A DNA stretch of 12,574 nt from Gemmatimonadota bacterium (GTDB taxonomy: Bacteria; Gemmatimonadota; Gemmatimonadetes; Gemmatimonadales; GWC2-71-9): positions 1 through 12,574 of the forward strand of contig QHTP01000050.1 of the NCBI GenBank assembly GCA_003220855.1. The letters run 5' to 3'. How positions within the stretch are numbered: position 1 is the stretch's first letter; the number at the start of each line of letters is the position of its first letter. The notes under the pieces were generated by a model. It was not told the origin of the DNA. It was given only the letters and a program-made list of their open reading frames with translations, and ran no database searches. A program made the position numbers and the translations under genes. Of the stretch, positions 1 to 7,283 are shown one piece after another.

Positions 1-2
1 AA

Positions 3-155
3 ACGGTGGCCTTCCGGAACCCGGACGACGGCTCGAAGGCGCTGATCGTAGTGAATGCGGGCGCCCAGGAGCGGACCTTCGCGGTGCGTTGGTCGGGACA
101 GTCGTTCCGGTATGCGCTCGCGGCGGGGGCCGTGGTCACGTTTTCCTGGAGTTGA
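3..155 (+). CDS. C-terminal end of a probable GH30-type glycoside hydrolase (partial)
   Basis: Only the last 50 codons are inside the window, read in the frame starting at base 3 and ending with TGA at 153-155. The residues run TVAFRNPDDGSKALIVVN, then a short strand-rich stretch with RWSGQSFRYAL, and end in VVTFSW. This pattern (a NPDGS turn, an ALIVVN strand, a G-Q-S-F strand and a closing VxTFxW) resembles the C-terminal beta domain of family 30 glycosidases (glucosylceramidase/xylanase type). The catalytic barrel is upstream and not visible, so substrate cannot be judged. A different secreted glycosidase with a similar beta-sandwich tail remains possible. The next gene starts 34 bases downstream on the same strand. 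Confidence 0.6.
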   Translation, partial: TVAFRNPDDGSKALIVVNAGAQERTFAVRWSGQSFRYALAAGAVVTFSWS

Positions 156-189
156 CAGCGGCTCCCCGACGCGCCATGTCTAGCGCGCC

Positions 190-1809
190 ATGCGTGTCGT
201 CGCGGCTCTCCTGGCCCTCGCGCTCGCGCCGGCCGCCTCGCTCCCGGCTCAAGGGGGGTGGATACCACCGGGGACTCCGTGCGACCTGCCTCCGGCTAAC
301 TCAAAGATCAACAACGCGATAGCAGCACTGAAAGCCGCGGCCGAGAAGCCCGAGTCGCGCGACCAGCAGCTCGCTCAGGCGAAGCGACTTCTCACCGAAG
401 CCATTGTCCAGGATAAACAGGATGCGAACCCCGCCGCCTGGTACTATCTCGGCCGCCTGGGGGTCACGACCAGCGATGTTGCGGGTGCGGATACGGCGTT
501 GGCCCGGGCGCTCGCACTCGCGCCCAAGTGCGCGGACGACATCGCAGCGTACCGTCACGATCTCTGGGGCGAGCTGCTCAACAATGGCCTTGCCGCGTGG
601 CAAGACGGAAAGCAGGACTCCGGTCTGGCCCTGCTGCGCCTGGCGACGCGGCTCGAGCCCGCCAACCCGAAGCCCCTGGCCGCAGCGGCGGCATTGTTCG
701 CGAGCCGGGGCAACGACGATTCGGCGTTCGCCTACTATCGGCTCGCCGCGAAGACGGCCGGCACGGACACCGCCTTTGCGCGAGACAAGCGGGACGCCGT
801 CGCGAACGCCTGGCACCTCGTGGTGCGCAAAGTCCAAGGGCACCCGGCGGCTCAGCGGGCGCTGCGGTTGCGGACCGGTCTCGACTCCATGCAACGGGGG
901 ATCGCGACCGACTCCACGGTGCTGGCCCGGCTTGTGGCCTCCTCTCGGTCGCGTAAGGCCCGCGGCACACGTCTCGCTCCGGCCGACCAGCAGCTGTTCA
1001 CACGCGATTCCACGGCACGGGCCCAAGCCGTGGCGCAGCGGCGCGCGCAGCTCGCCGCCGCGCTGGGACAGATCGCCGCCGACTCGAGCGCGCTGGCCGC
1101 TGCCTTCGCACCGGCAATCGACGCGCTCTCGGAATACGTCGCGGCGTACCCCGCGGACCCCGAGGCGGAGATCTCGCTCGCGACCCTGTACGCGCAGAGT
1201 GGCCGCTGGGCGCGCGCCGCCGCCGCATTCGATTCACTGGCCGTCCACGCCCCCGACCTCGAGGCCGATGCGCTGTTCGGGCCGGGCACGCGCATGGTGG
1301 AACAAGGTCTCTACCGCGCCGGCGCGCGTGCGCTGACCCTGGGGCTCGCCAGGAACCCGTACCGCCGCGACGCCCTGTTCTCCCTCGCCGTGGCCTACTA
1401 CCAGCTGCGAGATTCGGCCTCGCTGTTGCCCGTGGCGCAGCGGCTGCTCGGGCTCGACCCGCTCAATCGGGCGTCCCTCAAGCTGGTGGCTGCGGGATGG
1501 GATTTCAGCGGCAGGCGCGATTCGACCAAGGCGTACGTCGCCCGAGCCGATTCCGGCTTGGCCGTGGAGATCTCCGTGCCGAGCTTCGTCGCCGACACGG
1601 CCGGCGCGTCGTTGGCAGCGGCTGCGCTGAACCTCAAGTCCACGCCTTCGTCGCCATTCCACCTCACCGTCGAGTTCGTCGACGCCTCGGGCCAGGTCGT
1701 CGCGACGGCCCCTCACGACGTGCCTTCCCTCTCGCCCCGCCAGAGCCACGCGTTCGAGCTCCAGGTCGGCGGCAAGCGAATTGCCGGCTGGCGCTACCGC
1801 GCTTCATAG
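190..1809 (+). CDS. Exported tetratricopeptide-repeat protein
   Basis: A 539-residue protein of unknown specific role. The N-terminus (Met-Arg, then a hydrophobic Leu/Ala stretch to about residue 18, then LPAQ) looks like a Sec signal peptide with cleavage near residue 20, so it is probably periplasmic. TPR-like helix pairs are visible around residues 80-113, 128-190 and, after an Ala/Arg-rich helical spacer, 323-424 (for example the blocks beginning PEAEISLATLYAQSGR and RRDALFSLAVAYYQLR). Residues from about 455 to the end are predicted beta strands (HLTVEFVDASGQVVAT), reminiscent of small FxLYD-like sandwich domains. TPRs normally mediate protein-protein contacts; no catalytic motif is seen. 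No strong Shine-Dalgarno precedes the ATG at 190, but it is the start that yields the signal peptide. Paralogous in style, not in sequence, to the TPR protein at 10281. Confidence 0.85.
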   Translation: MRVVAALLALALAPAASLPAQGGWIPPGTPCDLPPANSKINNAIAALKAAAEKPESRDQQLAQAKRLLTEAIVQDKQDANPAAWYYLGRLGVTTSDVAGADTALARALALAPKCADDIAAYRHDLWGELLNNGLAAWQDGKQDSGLALLRLATRLEPANPKPLAAAAALFASRGNDDSAFAYYRLAAKTAGTDTAFARDKRDAVANAWHLVVRKVQGHPAAQRALRLRTGLDSMQRGIATDSTVLARLVASSRSRKARGTRLAPADQQLFTRDSTARAQAVAQRRAQLAAALGQIAADSSALAAAFAPAIDALSEYVAAYPADPEAEISLATLYAQSGRWARAAAAFDSLAVHAPDLEADALFGPGTRMVEQGLYRAGARALTLGLARNPYRRDALFSLAVAYYQLRDSASLLPVAQRLLGLDPLNRASLKLVAAGWDFSGRRDSTKAYVARADSGLAVEISVPSFVADTAGASLAAAALNLKSTPSSPFHLTVEFVDASGQVVATAPHDVPSLSPRQSHAFELQVGGKRIAGWRYRAS

Positions 1810-1899
1810 ATCATATTTCTGACCTATCGGAAGTTCTGGCCCGCGTTGGGGTTGCGACGTCTGGCCTCACAAAGTCCTTGAAGGTCAGGTTCAGGCGGC

Positions 1900-3162
1900 A
1901 TGATTCGCATCCAGTCGGTGGCGCCCGACTCCCTTGGCGCCGAGCTCGGGCTCGCCCCGGGAACGGAGCTCCTGGCCGTTAATGGCCGGGCGTTGGAGGA
2001 CTTCCTCGACTGGGAGTTTCTCACGGCGGATGACCGCTTCGTGCTCGCGGCCCGAATGGCGACGGGGCAGGAGGTCGCATACGACATCGAGCGCCCGGAA
2101 GGCCTTCCGATGGGTGTCACGCTCGAACCGCCGCGCATCCGACGCTGCGGCAACCACTGCGACTTCTGCTTCGTGGACGGCAATCCCGAGGGTCTGAGGT
2201 CGCCACTCTACATCCGGGATGACGACTACCGCCTGTCGTTCCGCTACGGCAATTTCGCGCCGCTCACGAATCTGAAGAACCCAGAAGCCCCGGACATCAT
2301 CCCCCAGCTGCGCTGGTTTGCGGAGCGTGGCATCGCGTTTCATACCCAGGTGGTGCTCGTTCCGGGGGTCAACGACGGTGCGGCGCTGGAGCGCACGCTC
2401 GGCGACCTGTACGGCCTGGGGGCGGCGGTAGTATCGGTGTCGGTCGTGCCGGTGGCGCTCACCGAGTTCTCGAAGCGCGAGCTGGTACGGGAGCCGACGG
2501 TGCCCGAGTGCCGGGCGGCGCTCGCGACCGTGGATCGGATGGCCACGCGGGCGCTGGCCGAGCGGGGCGAGCCGTGGTGCTACGGGGCGGACGATCTGTA
2601 CCTCCAGGCGGGCGAGCCGCTCCCGGGCCCCGAGTGGTACGGCGACTTCGAGCAGCGCGAGAACGGTGTCGGCGCGGTGCGGTTTCTGCAGACCAGGATC
2701 GCGGCGGCCGTCGATCAGCTTCCCGACCTGGCGGGGAAGCGCATCGGGGTCGTCACGGGTCGGGCCATGGGTCCCTTGATGCCGCAGGTGCTGGCCGACG
2801 TCGCGTCGACGACCGGCGGCTCGTTCGAACTGATCGTGGTCGAGAACACGTTGTTCGGCCCGTCGGTGACGACGGCGGGGCTTTTGCCGGCCACGGCGAT
2901 CGAGCGTGCACTCGTGGGACGGACGGACCTGGACTTCGTGTTGCTTCCAGCCGAGTCCGTGAACGACGACCTCGTATTCGTCGACGACGTAAGTGCCGAC
3001 GAGCTGGCGGCGCGCCTGCCCGTGCCTGTGCGCCTGTCGTATGACTTTGCGGATGCCTTGGGTGAACGCGGAACGCGGAACGCGGAACGCGGAACGGACG
3101 CAGCCGCCTCTCGTTCCGCGTTCCCACTTCCGCGTTCCGCGTTCGGAGCGGGGCAGGGATGA
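1900..3162 (+). CDS. DUF512 / PDZ radical-SAM Fe-S protein, with internal deletion and repeat-derived tail
   Basis: 420 residues of the COG1625/DUF512 family. Residues about 1-60 are a PDZ-like domain (SLGAELGLAPGTELLAVNGR). The radical-SAM cluster motif Cx3Cx2C is C83, C87 and C90 (CGNHCDFCF), followed by the family signature PLYIRDDDYRLSF and YGNF. Family members continue after TNL with about 33 residues containing a SPxxVSVHAT strand before N-x-x-A-x-xI; here TNLK (123-126) joins directly to NPEAPDI, so part of the barrel is missing in frame. DUF512 proper follows (VPGVNDG, then VVPVALTEF, and ENTLFGPSVTTAGLL). Residues 389-420 are encoded by an inverted repeat of GAACGCG units and are probably not native. 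The stop overlaps the der start (ATGA, 3159-3162). The biochemical role of the family is not established; activity of this copy is doubtful. Start at ATG 1900 gives the usual N-terminus MIRIxxVxPxS. Confidence 0.9.
   Translation: MIRIQSVAPDSLGAELGLAPGTELLAVNGRALEDFLDWEFLTADDRFVLAARMATGQEVAYDIERPEGLPMGVTLEPPRIRRCGNHCDFCFVDGNPEGLRSPLYIRDDDYRLSFRYGNFAPLTNLKNPEAPDIIPQLRWFAERGIAFHTQVVLVPGVNDGAALERTLGDLYGLGAAVVSVSVVPVALTEFSKRELVREPTVPECRAALATVDRMATRALAERGEPWCYGADDLYLQAGEPLPGPEWYGDFEQRENGVGAVRFLQTRIAAAVDQLPDLAGKRIGVVTGRAMGPLMPQVLADVASTTGGSFELIVVENTLFGPSVTTAGLLPATAIERALVGRTDLDFVLLPAESVNDDLVFVDDVSADELAARLPVPVRLSYDFADALGERGTRNAERGTDAAASRSAFPLPRSAFGAGQG
3064..3144 (+). repeat. 81-bp inverted repeat built from GAACGCG heptamers
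   Basis: Four perfect GAACGCG copies (3064-3091) plus a degenerate fifth make the left arm (3064-3097). The right arm (3111-3144) is its reverse complement at 30 of 34 positions by hand count; the mismatches are a 3-base block and the innermost pair. The loop is 13 bases (3098-3110). The element lies inside the end of the DUF512 reading frame and stops 14 bases before the der ATG. As RNA it would form a very stable hairpin just upstream of the der ribosome-binding region. Confidence 0.85.
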
Positions 3163-4490
3163 GGGGCACCCCGACGGTAGCGATCATCGGGCGGCCCAAC
3201 GTCGGCAAGTCGACGCTGTTCAATCGACTGGTGGGGGGTCGGGACGCGATCGTGGACGCCCGGCCGGGGGTCACGCGCGATCGGCATTTCGGCGCGGCCG
3301 AGTGGAACGGACGGCGGTTCTGGCTGGTGGACACGGGCGGGATGGTGCCGGGCGCCGAGGACCAGCTCAACCGCGCCATCCGGACCCAGGTCGAGGCGGC
3401 GGTGGCCGCGAGCGATGTCGTGTTGTTCCTGGTCGATGTCGAAGCGGGCGTGCACCCTGCGGACTTGGAGATCGCGCAGTACCTCCGGAAAGCCCGCCGT
3501 CCGGTGATCCTGGTGGCCAACAAGGCCGACCAGCTGCCACAGGACACGCGGCACCTCGCGTTCTACGAGCTCGGCTTGGGGGATCCGTTCCCCGTGTCCG
3601 CCGCGGTCGGCAAGAGCTCGGGTGATCTGTTGGACCGCGTCGTGGAGCTCTTGCCCGCGGCTCCGGAGGCGAGCGAGGCGGCCGAGATCCATGTGGCGGT
3701 CGTGGGTCGCCCGAACGTGGGCAAGTCGAGCCTGGTGAACCGCTTGCTGGGCGAGGAGCGGCTGGTGGTGGCGGACGAGCCCGGCACGACGCGGGACGCG
3801 ATCGACACGCCGCTCAGTTATGAAGGACGCACCCTCGTGTTCATCGACACGGCCGGGCTGCGCAAGCGCAGCAAGGTGGAAGACGACATCGAGTTCTACT
3901 CGACACTCCGCACCGCGCGCGCCATGGAGCGCGCGGATGTGTGCGTCCTGGTGGTGGACGCCCTGGACGGGATGCACGTCCAGGACCTGAAGATCGCCAA
4001 CGATGCCTGGGAGCGCGGTGCGGCGATCATCGTGGCCGTGAACAAATGGGATTTGATCGAAGAGAAGGAGACGAACACCGCGGTGCGGGGCGAGCGCGAG
4101 CTCAAGGATCGGGCGCCGTTCCTCGAGTTCATCCCGTTCCTCTATCTGTCGGCCAAGACCGGGCAACGGGTGCCGAAGCTGCTCGAGCTGATCGTGGAGG
4201 TCGCCGAGGAGCGTGACAAGCGGGTGCCCACGGCGGAGGTGAACCGGGTGCTGGGGAGGCTGGTGGACCGCCAGCAGCCGCCGCAGCCCGTGGGGGAGTC
4301 GGTGCGCTTGCTGTATGCGTCCCAGATCGGCACCGCCCCGCCGCGGTTCGCCATCGTCTCGAACCGGCCTGAGGCGATCCCCGAGTCGTACACGCGCTAT
4401 CTCGCCAACGGCTTCCGCGAAGCTTGGCGCTTCACCGGGTCGCCCCTGAACCTCAAATTCCGCCGTAGGCGCGAGACCGCACGCCGATGA
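3159..4490 (+). CDS. der: Ribosome-assembly GTPase Der (EngA)
   Basis: 443 residues, close to the usual 435-490 for the family. Two tandem GTPase domains are complete: first domain G1 GRPNVGKST at 11-19, DTGG at 58-61 and NKAD at 121-124; second domain G1 GRPNVGKSS at 183-191, DTAG at 230-233 and NKWD at 295-298. The C-terminal stretch from about 355 is the KH-like domain that is specific to Der (SVRLLYASQIGTAPPRFAIVSN, ending LNLKFRRRR). Der acts in the cytoplasm on 50S subunit maturation and is essential in most bacteria. It starts with ATG overlapping the DUF512 stop and its own stop overlaps the plsY start (ATGA at 4487-4490), which indicates translational coupling. A purine-rich GGAGCGGGGCAGGG stretch precedes the start. 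Confidence 0.98.
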   Translation: MRGTPTVAIIGRPNVGKSTLFNRLVGGRDAIVDARPGVTRDRHFGAAEWNGRRFWLVDTGGMVPGAEDQLNRAIRTQVEAAVAASDVVLFLVDVEAGVHPADLEIAQYLRKARRPVILVANKADQLPQDTRHLAFYELGLGDPFPVSAAVGKSSGDLLDRVVELLPAAPEASEAAEIHVAVVGRPNVGKSSLVNRLLGEERLVVADEPGTTRDAIDTPLSYEGRTLVFIDTAGLRKRSKVEDDIEFYSTLRTARAMERADVCVLVVDALDGMHVQDLKIANDAWERGAAIIVAVNKWDLIEEKETNTAVRGERELKDRAPFLEFIPFLYLSAKTGQRVPKLLELIVEVAEERDKRVPTAEVNRVLGRLVDRQQPPQPVGESVRLLYASQIGTAPPRFAIVSNRPEAIPESYTRYLANGFREAWRFTGSPLNLKFRRRRETARR

Positions 4491-5104
4491 ACGACTATGG
4501 GCTGGTCGCGATGCTGGTCCTGGCCTACCTGCTCGGCGCCACGCCCACCAGCTACCTGGCGGGCAAGCTGGGGCGCGGGATCGACCTGCGCCAGCACGGC
4601 TCCCAGAACCTCGGCGCCACGAACGTATACCGCGTGCTGGGCTGGCGCTACGCGATCCCGGTCGGCCTCATCGACGTGGCCAAGGGCGTCGTCCCGGTCG
4701 CGATTCTCGGTCCCTGGTCCAACGGGCCCGCGTGGTTCACGGTGGCCCTGGGCATCGCCGCGGTGCTGGGGCACATGTGTTCACCCTACGTGCGCTTCCG
4801 GGGCGGGAAAGGCGTCGCGACGGCGGCCGGGGTGTTCCTGGCCATGGCACCCCTGGCCGTCCTGATCTCGCTCGTCATCTGGGGCGCGACACTGTGGCTC
4901 TCGGGATACGTGTCGGTCGCTTCCCTGACGGTGGCGCTGCTGTTCCCCCTGTGGGTATGGGTCACCGAGCCAGGCGAGCCGTACACGCTCTGGGCGGCCA
5001 TCGTCCTGGCGTTGCTGCTCGTGTACGCGCATCGGCGTAATATCGAGCGGTTGCGACAGGGCACCGAGAATCGGTTCCGCACGAGAAAGGGCGTGGCGGC
5101 GTGA
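4487..5104 (+). CDS. plsY: Acyl-phosphate:glycerol-3-phosphate acyltransferase PlsY
   Basis: 205-residue inner-membrane enzyme that moves an acyl group from acyl-phosphate to sn-glycerol-3-phosphate, the first committed step of phospholipid synthesis. Hydrophobic segments lie near 5-27, 55-75, 80-100, 112-135, 140-160 and 165-183. The three conserved loops are visible: HGSQNLGATN (37-46), GHMCSPYVRFRGGKGVAT and HRRNIERLRQGTENR. In loop 1 the usual SGN reads SQN, a modest deviation in an otherwise intact motif. It overlaps der by four bases and is followed, after a 94-base gap with palindromes, by gpsA, which supplies its glycerol-3-phosphate substrate. The pairing of the two genes supports both calls. 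Confidence 0.97.
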   Translation: MNDYGLVAMLVLAYLLGATPTSYLAGKLGRGIDLRQHGSQNLGATNVYRVLGWRYAIPVGLIDVAKGVVPVAILGPWSNGPAWFTVALGIAAVLGHMCSPYVRFRGGKGVATAAGVFLAMAPLAVLISLVIWGATLWLSGYVSVASLTVALLFPLWVWVTEPGEPYTLWAAIVLALLLVYAHRRNIERLRQGTENRFRTRKGVAA

Positions 5105-5121
5105 AGTGCGCGAGTAAACTT

Positions 5122-5191
5122 GCGGCTCGGCGTCTGCCCTTAAACGGGCTCGCCGCTTCAGCGGCAGGGCCGAGCCGCGGCTTCAGCCGCG
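5122..5191 (+). repeat. Palindromic intergenic element between plsY and gpsA
   Basis: The 94-base gap is dense in dyad symmetry. GCGGCTCGGC (5122-5131) is exactly complementary to 5169-5178, with a further five-pair extension (5134-5138 with 5163-5167). Alternatively, two short hairpins with the same TTCA loop form: GCCGC/GCGGC at 5152-5165 and CGCGGC/GCCGCG at 5176-5191; the second competes with the long stem. No U-run follows, so it is not a standard terminator. It ends eight bases before the gpsA GTG. It resembles dispersed REP-like palindromes, but no second copy exists in this window. Confidence 0.6.
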
Positions 5192-5198
5192 TACGCCC

Positions 5199-6212
5199 GT
5201 GACCAAGATCGCCGTCATCGGCGGCGGCGCCTGGGGAACGGCGCTCGCGGACTTGCTGGCCCGCAAAGGCGAGCTCGCCGCGGTGACACTGTGGGCGCGG
5301 GAGCCCGAGGTGGTCGAAAGCGTCAACCGCGAGCACATGAACCACATGTTCCTGCCGGGCGCTCCCCTCGCGCCCGCGCTCGCGGCCCAGGGCGACCTCG
5401 GAGCGGCGGTGCACGAGGCCGACGTGGTCGTGTCAGCCGGTCCGTCGCACGCCGTGCGGGAGGTCATGACGCGGGCGAGCGCGCGCATGGTCCGGGGCGC
5501 GCTGGTGGTGAGCGTGTCCAAGGGGCTCGAGCCCGAGCGGCTCACCACGCCGTCCTGCGTCCTCGGGGAAGTGCTCCCGAAGGGCACGCCGGTCGCCGTG
5601 CTGTCGGGGCCGTCGTTCGCGCAAGAGGTGTACGCGCGACAGCCCACGGCGGTCGTGGCGGCGGCCCGGGACCACGCGGTGGCGCAGCGTGTGCAGCAGG
5701 TCTTCTCGAGCGGCTACTTCCGCGTGTATTCCGCCACGGACGTGGTCGGCGTCGAGCTGGCGGGCGCGCTCAAGAACGTGATCGCGCTCGCCGCGGGAAT
5801 GCTCGAGGGGTTGGGACTCGGTCACAACACGCGCGCCGCCCTGATCACGCGGGGCTTGGCCGAGATCACGCGGCTGGGCGTGGCGCTCGGGGCGGAGCCC
5901 GCGACGTTTGCGGGGCTCGCGGGGATGGGAGACCTTATCCTCACCGCCACGGGCCCCCTGTCGCGCAACCATCAGCTGGGCGTCGAGCTCGGTAGCGGGA
6001 AGCGGCTGGAGGAGGCGCTGGCCGGGCGGGCCAGCGTCGCCGAGGGCGTGAACACGGCGCGCTCGGCGGTGACGCTCGCGGAGCGTCACGGAGTGGAGCT
6101 CCCGATCGCGCGCGAGGTGGCGGCCGTGCTGTTCCACGGCAAGTCGCCCGGGAGGGCCGTGGCCGACCTGATGGAGCGGGACTTGAAGCCGGAGCAGTGG
6201 GGGGGGGGATGA
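5199..6212 (+). CDS. gpsA: NAD(P)-dependent glycerol-3-phosphate dehydrogenase GpsA
   Basis: 337 residues, typical length. It reduces dihydroxyacetone phosphate to sn-glycerol-3-phosphate in the cytoplasm, feeding PlsY. The Rossmann motif GGGAWGTALA is at 8-17; the substrate-binding GPSFAQEV and the catalytic lysine K192 in ALKNVIALAAG are present, followed by the family signature GLGHNTRAALITRGLAEI and by GMGDLILTATGPLSRNHQLG. Start is GTG at 5199, which gives the family N-terminus TKIAVIGGGAWG; no clear Shine-Dalgarno is seen because a hairpin element lies directly upstream. The last codons read WGGG, encoded by a run of ten G (6199-6208), and the stop overlaps the next gene's ATG (ATGA at 6209-6212). 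Confidence 0.98.
   Translation: MTKIAVIGGGAWGTALADLLARKGELAAVTLWAREPEVVESVNREHMNHMFLPGAPLAPALAAQGDLGAAVHEADVVVSAGPSHAVREVMTRASARMVRGALVVSVSKGLEPERLTTPSCVLGEVLPKGTPVAVLSGPSFAQEVYARQPTAVVAAARDHAVAQRVQQVFSSGYFRVYSATDVVGVELAGALKNVIALAAGMLEGLGLGHNTRAALITRGLAEITRLGVALGAEPATFAGLAGMGDLILTATGPLSRNHQLGVELGSGKRLEEALAGRASVAEGVNTARSAVTLAERHGVELPIAREVAAVLFHGKSPGRAVADLMERDLKPEQWGGG
6199..6208 (+). repeat. Ten-base poly-G tract at the gpsA/merR junction
   Basis: Ten consecutive G lie immediately before the ATGA that ends gpsA and starts the MerR-like gene. They encode the last glycines of GpsA in frame 0 and serve as the only purine-rich, Shine-Dalgarno-like sequence for the next start. The MerR frame is the -1 frame relative to gpsA, so one extra G or a -1 slip would fuse the two reading frames. 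Confidence 0.9.
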
Positions 6213-6586
6213 GCGCGCCGCAACCCGTCCAAGAATTCTTTTCGATCGGCGAGGTGTGCCAGCTCACCGATCTGAAGCCGCACGTGCTGCGCTACTGGGA
6301 AAGCCAGTTCCGCTTTTTGAACCCCGCCAAGAACCGCTCCGGCAACCGCGTGTACCAGCGGCGCGAGATCGAGCTGATCATGCTGGTCAAGCACCTGCTC
6401 TACACGGAAAAGTACACCATCGAGGGCGCTCGCCAGAGGATCGAGCAATATCGTCGCTCGGGTGAGCTCAAGCCGGAGGCACGGCGCGCGCTCGCGACCC
6501 AGACGGTCAAAGACCTGCGCGCCGAGCTCAAGTCCGTCCTCGCCATCCTCGAAGGGAGCGCCCCGCCGAATGCCGGGGCGCGCTGA
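6209..6586 (+). CDS. Small MerR-family transcriptional regulator
   Basis: 125 residues from ATG 6209; an in-frame GTG at 6197 would only add MGGG. The N-terminal winged helix-turn-helix is clear at about 10-75: FFSIGEVCQLTDLKPHVLRYWESQF, then NRSGNRVYQRREIELIMLVKHLL, the MerR pattern in which the YxxxD/REI wing follows the recognition helix. Residues 76-115 form a short helical dimerisation region (TIEGARQRIEQY, then TVKDLRAELKSVLAIL). There is no cysteine cluster or effector domain, so it is neither a metal sensor nor a drug sensor of the classic type; it is closer to short MerR proteins often found in housekeeping operons. Its target is unknown. Position between gpsA and lipid/glycan genes might hint at envelope regulation, which is speculative. 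Confidence 0.9.
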   Translation: MSAPQPVQEFFSIGEVCQLTDLKPHVLRYWESQFRFLNPAKNRSGNRVYQRREIELIMLVKHLLYTEKYTIEGARQRIEQYRRSGELKPEARRALATQTVKDLRAELKSVLAILEGSAPPNAGAR

Positions 6587-7283
6587 GCCGCCCCCACGTC
6601 GGGGCGTGGCCGTCGTCATCCCCGCCTACCAGGCCACAGCCACCATTCGCGACGTCGTGGCCCGGGTGCTTCGTGCCGTGCCGGACGCAACCGTGTACGT
6701 TGTAGACGATGGCTCGACCGACGGGACGGCGGCGGCGGGGCGGGACCAGGGGGCGGTCGTCCTGGTGCACCGGCACAATCACGGCAAAGGGGCGGCCCTG
6801 CGGACCGGGATCGAGCGCGCGCTCGCGGACGGGGCTCGCGTCATCGTCACGATCGATGCCGACGGGCAACACCCCCCGGAGGAGATTCCCCGGCTCGTGG
6901 CTCCGGTCCGGAGCGGCGCCGCCGATCTGGTGCTGGGGGCCCGCGCCCGCGGCCCGACGATGCCCCTGGCACGGCGCTGCACCAACTGGCTCTCCGCCGC
7001 CCTCGCGTCCCGCGTCGGGGGCGTGACGGTTCCCGACGCGCAGACCGGATTCCGGGCCATCGCCCGGCCGCTCGCCGTGGCGATCCGACCCGCCGAGCAC
7101 AGCTACGACTTCGAGACGGCGTTCCTGCTCGCGGCGCTGGCCCAGGGCGTGCGGGTGCGGTCCGTGCGGGTGCCCACGGTCTACCAGGGGCAGCAGAGTC
7201 ATTTCCGCCGCTGGGCGGATACGTGGCGCCAGGCGCGGGTCTTCACGCGCTACGGGCGACATATCATTTTCGGAGCGCGATGA
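6570..7283 (+). CDS. Family 2 glycosyltransferase, DPM1-like
   Basis: 237 residues from ATG 6570, which overlaps the end of the MerR gene by 17 bases and has GAAGGGAG about 12 bases upstream; an internal GTG at 6606 would cut into the first beta strand. It is a single GT-A domain: VAVVIPAYQ at 13-21, the nucleotide-binding VVDDGSTDGT at 44-53, HNHGKGAALRTGIE (69-82), and the DxD-type IDADGQHPPEEIP at about 95-107. The pattern is that of polyprenol-phosphate hexosyl transferases and related envelope glycan enzymes. No C-terminal membrane segments are present, so it would act at the cytoplasmic face. Donor and acceptor cannot be read from sequence. The stop overlaps surE (ATGA at 7280-7283). 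Confidence 0.9.
   Translation: MPGRAEPPPRRGVAVVIPAYQATATIRDVVARVLRAVPDATVYVVDDGSTDGTAAAGRDQGAVVLVHRHNHGKGAALRTGIERALADGARVIVTIDADGQHPPEEIPRLVAPVRSGAADLVLGARARGPTMPLARRCTNWLSAALASRVGGVTVPDAQTGFRAIARPLAVAIRPAEHSYDFETAFLLAALAQGVRVRSVRVPTVYQGQQSHFRRWADTWRQARVFTRYGRHIIFGAR

Noticed and set aside
404..1336. Alternative plus-strand frame of 310 codons inside the exported TPR gene
   Set aside because: Arg/Pro/Ser-rich shadow of the real frame; the 190-1809 frame has a signal peptide and TPR pattern.
1819..1888. Inverted pair CTGACCT (1819-1825) and AGGTCAG (1882-1888) upstream of the DUF512 gene
   Set aside because: Seven bases separated by 56 bases is within chance for this length, and no promoter elements are convincing around it.
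2715..4166. Long open frame of 483 codons on the minus strand opposite the DUF512 gene and der
   Set aside because: It is antisense to two well-supported genes, has Arg/His/Gly-rich composition without any family motif, and includes a stretch produced by the GAACGCG repeat. It is a typical GC-rich shadow frame.
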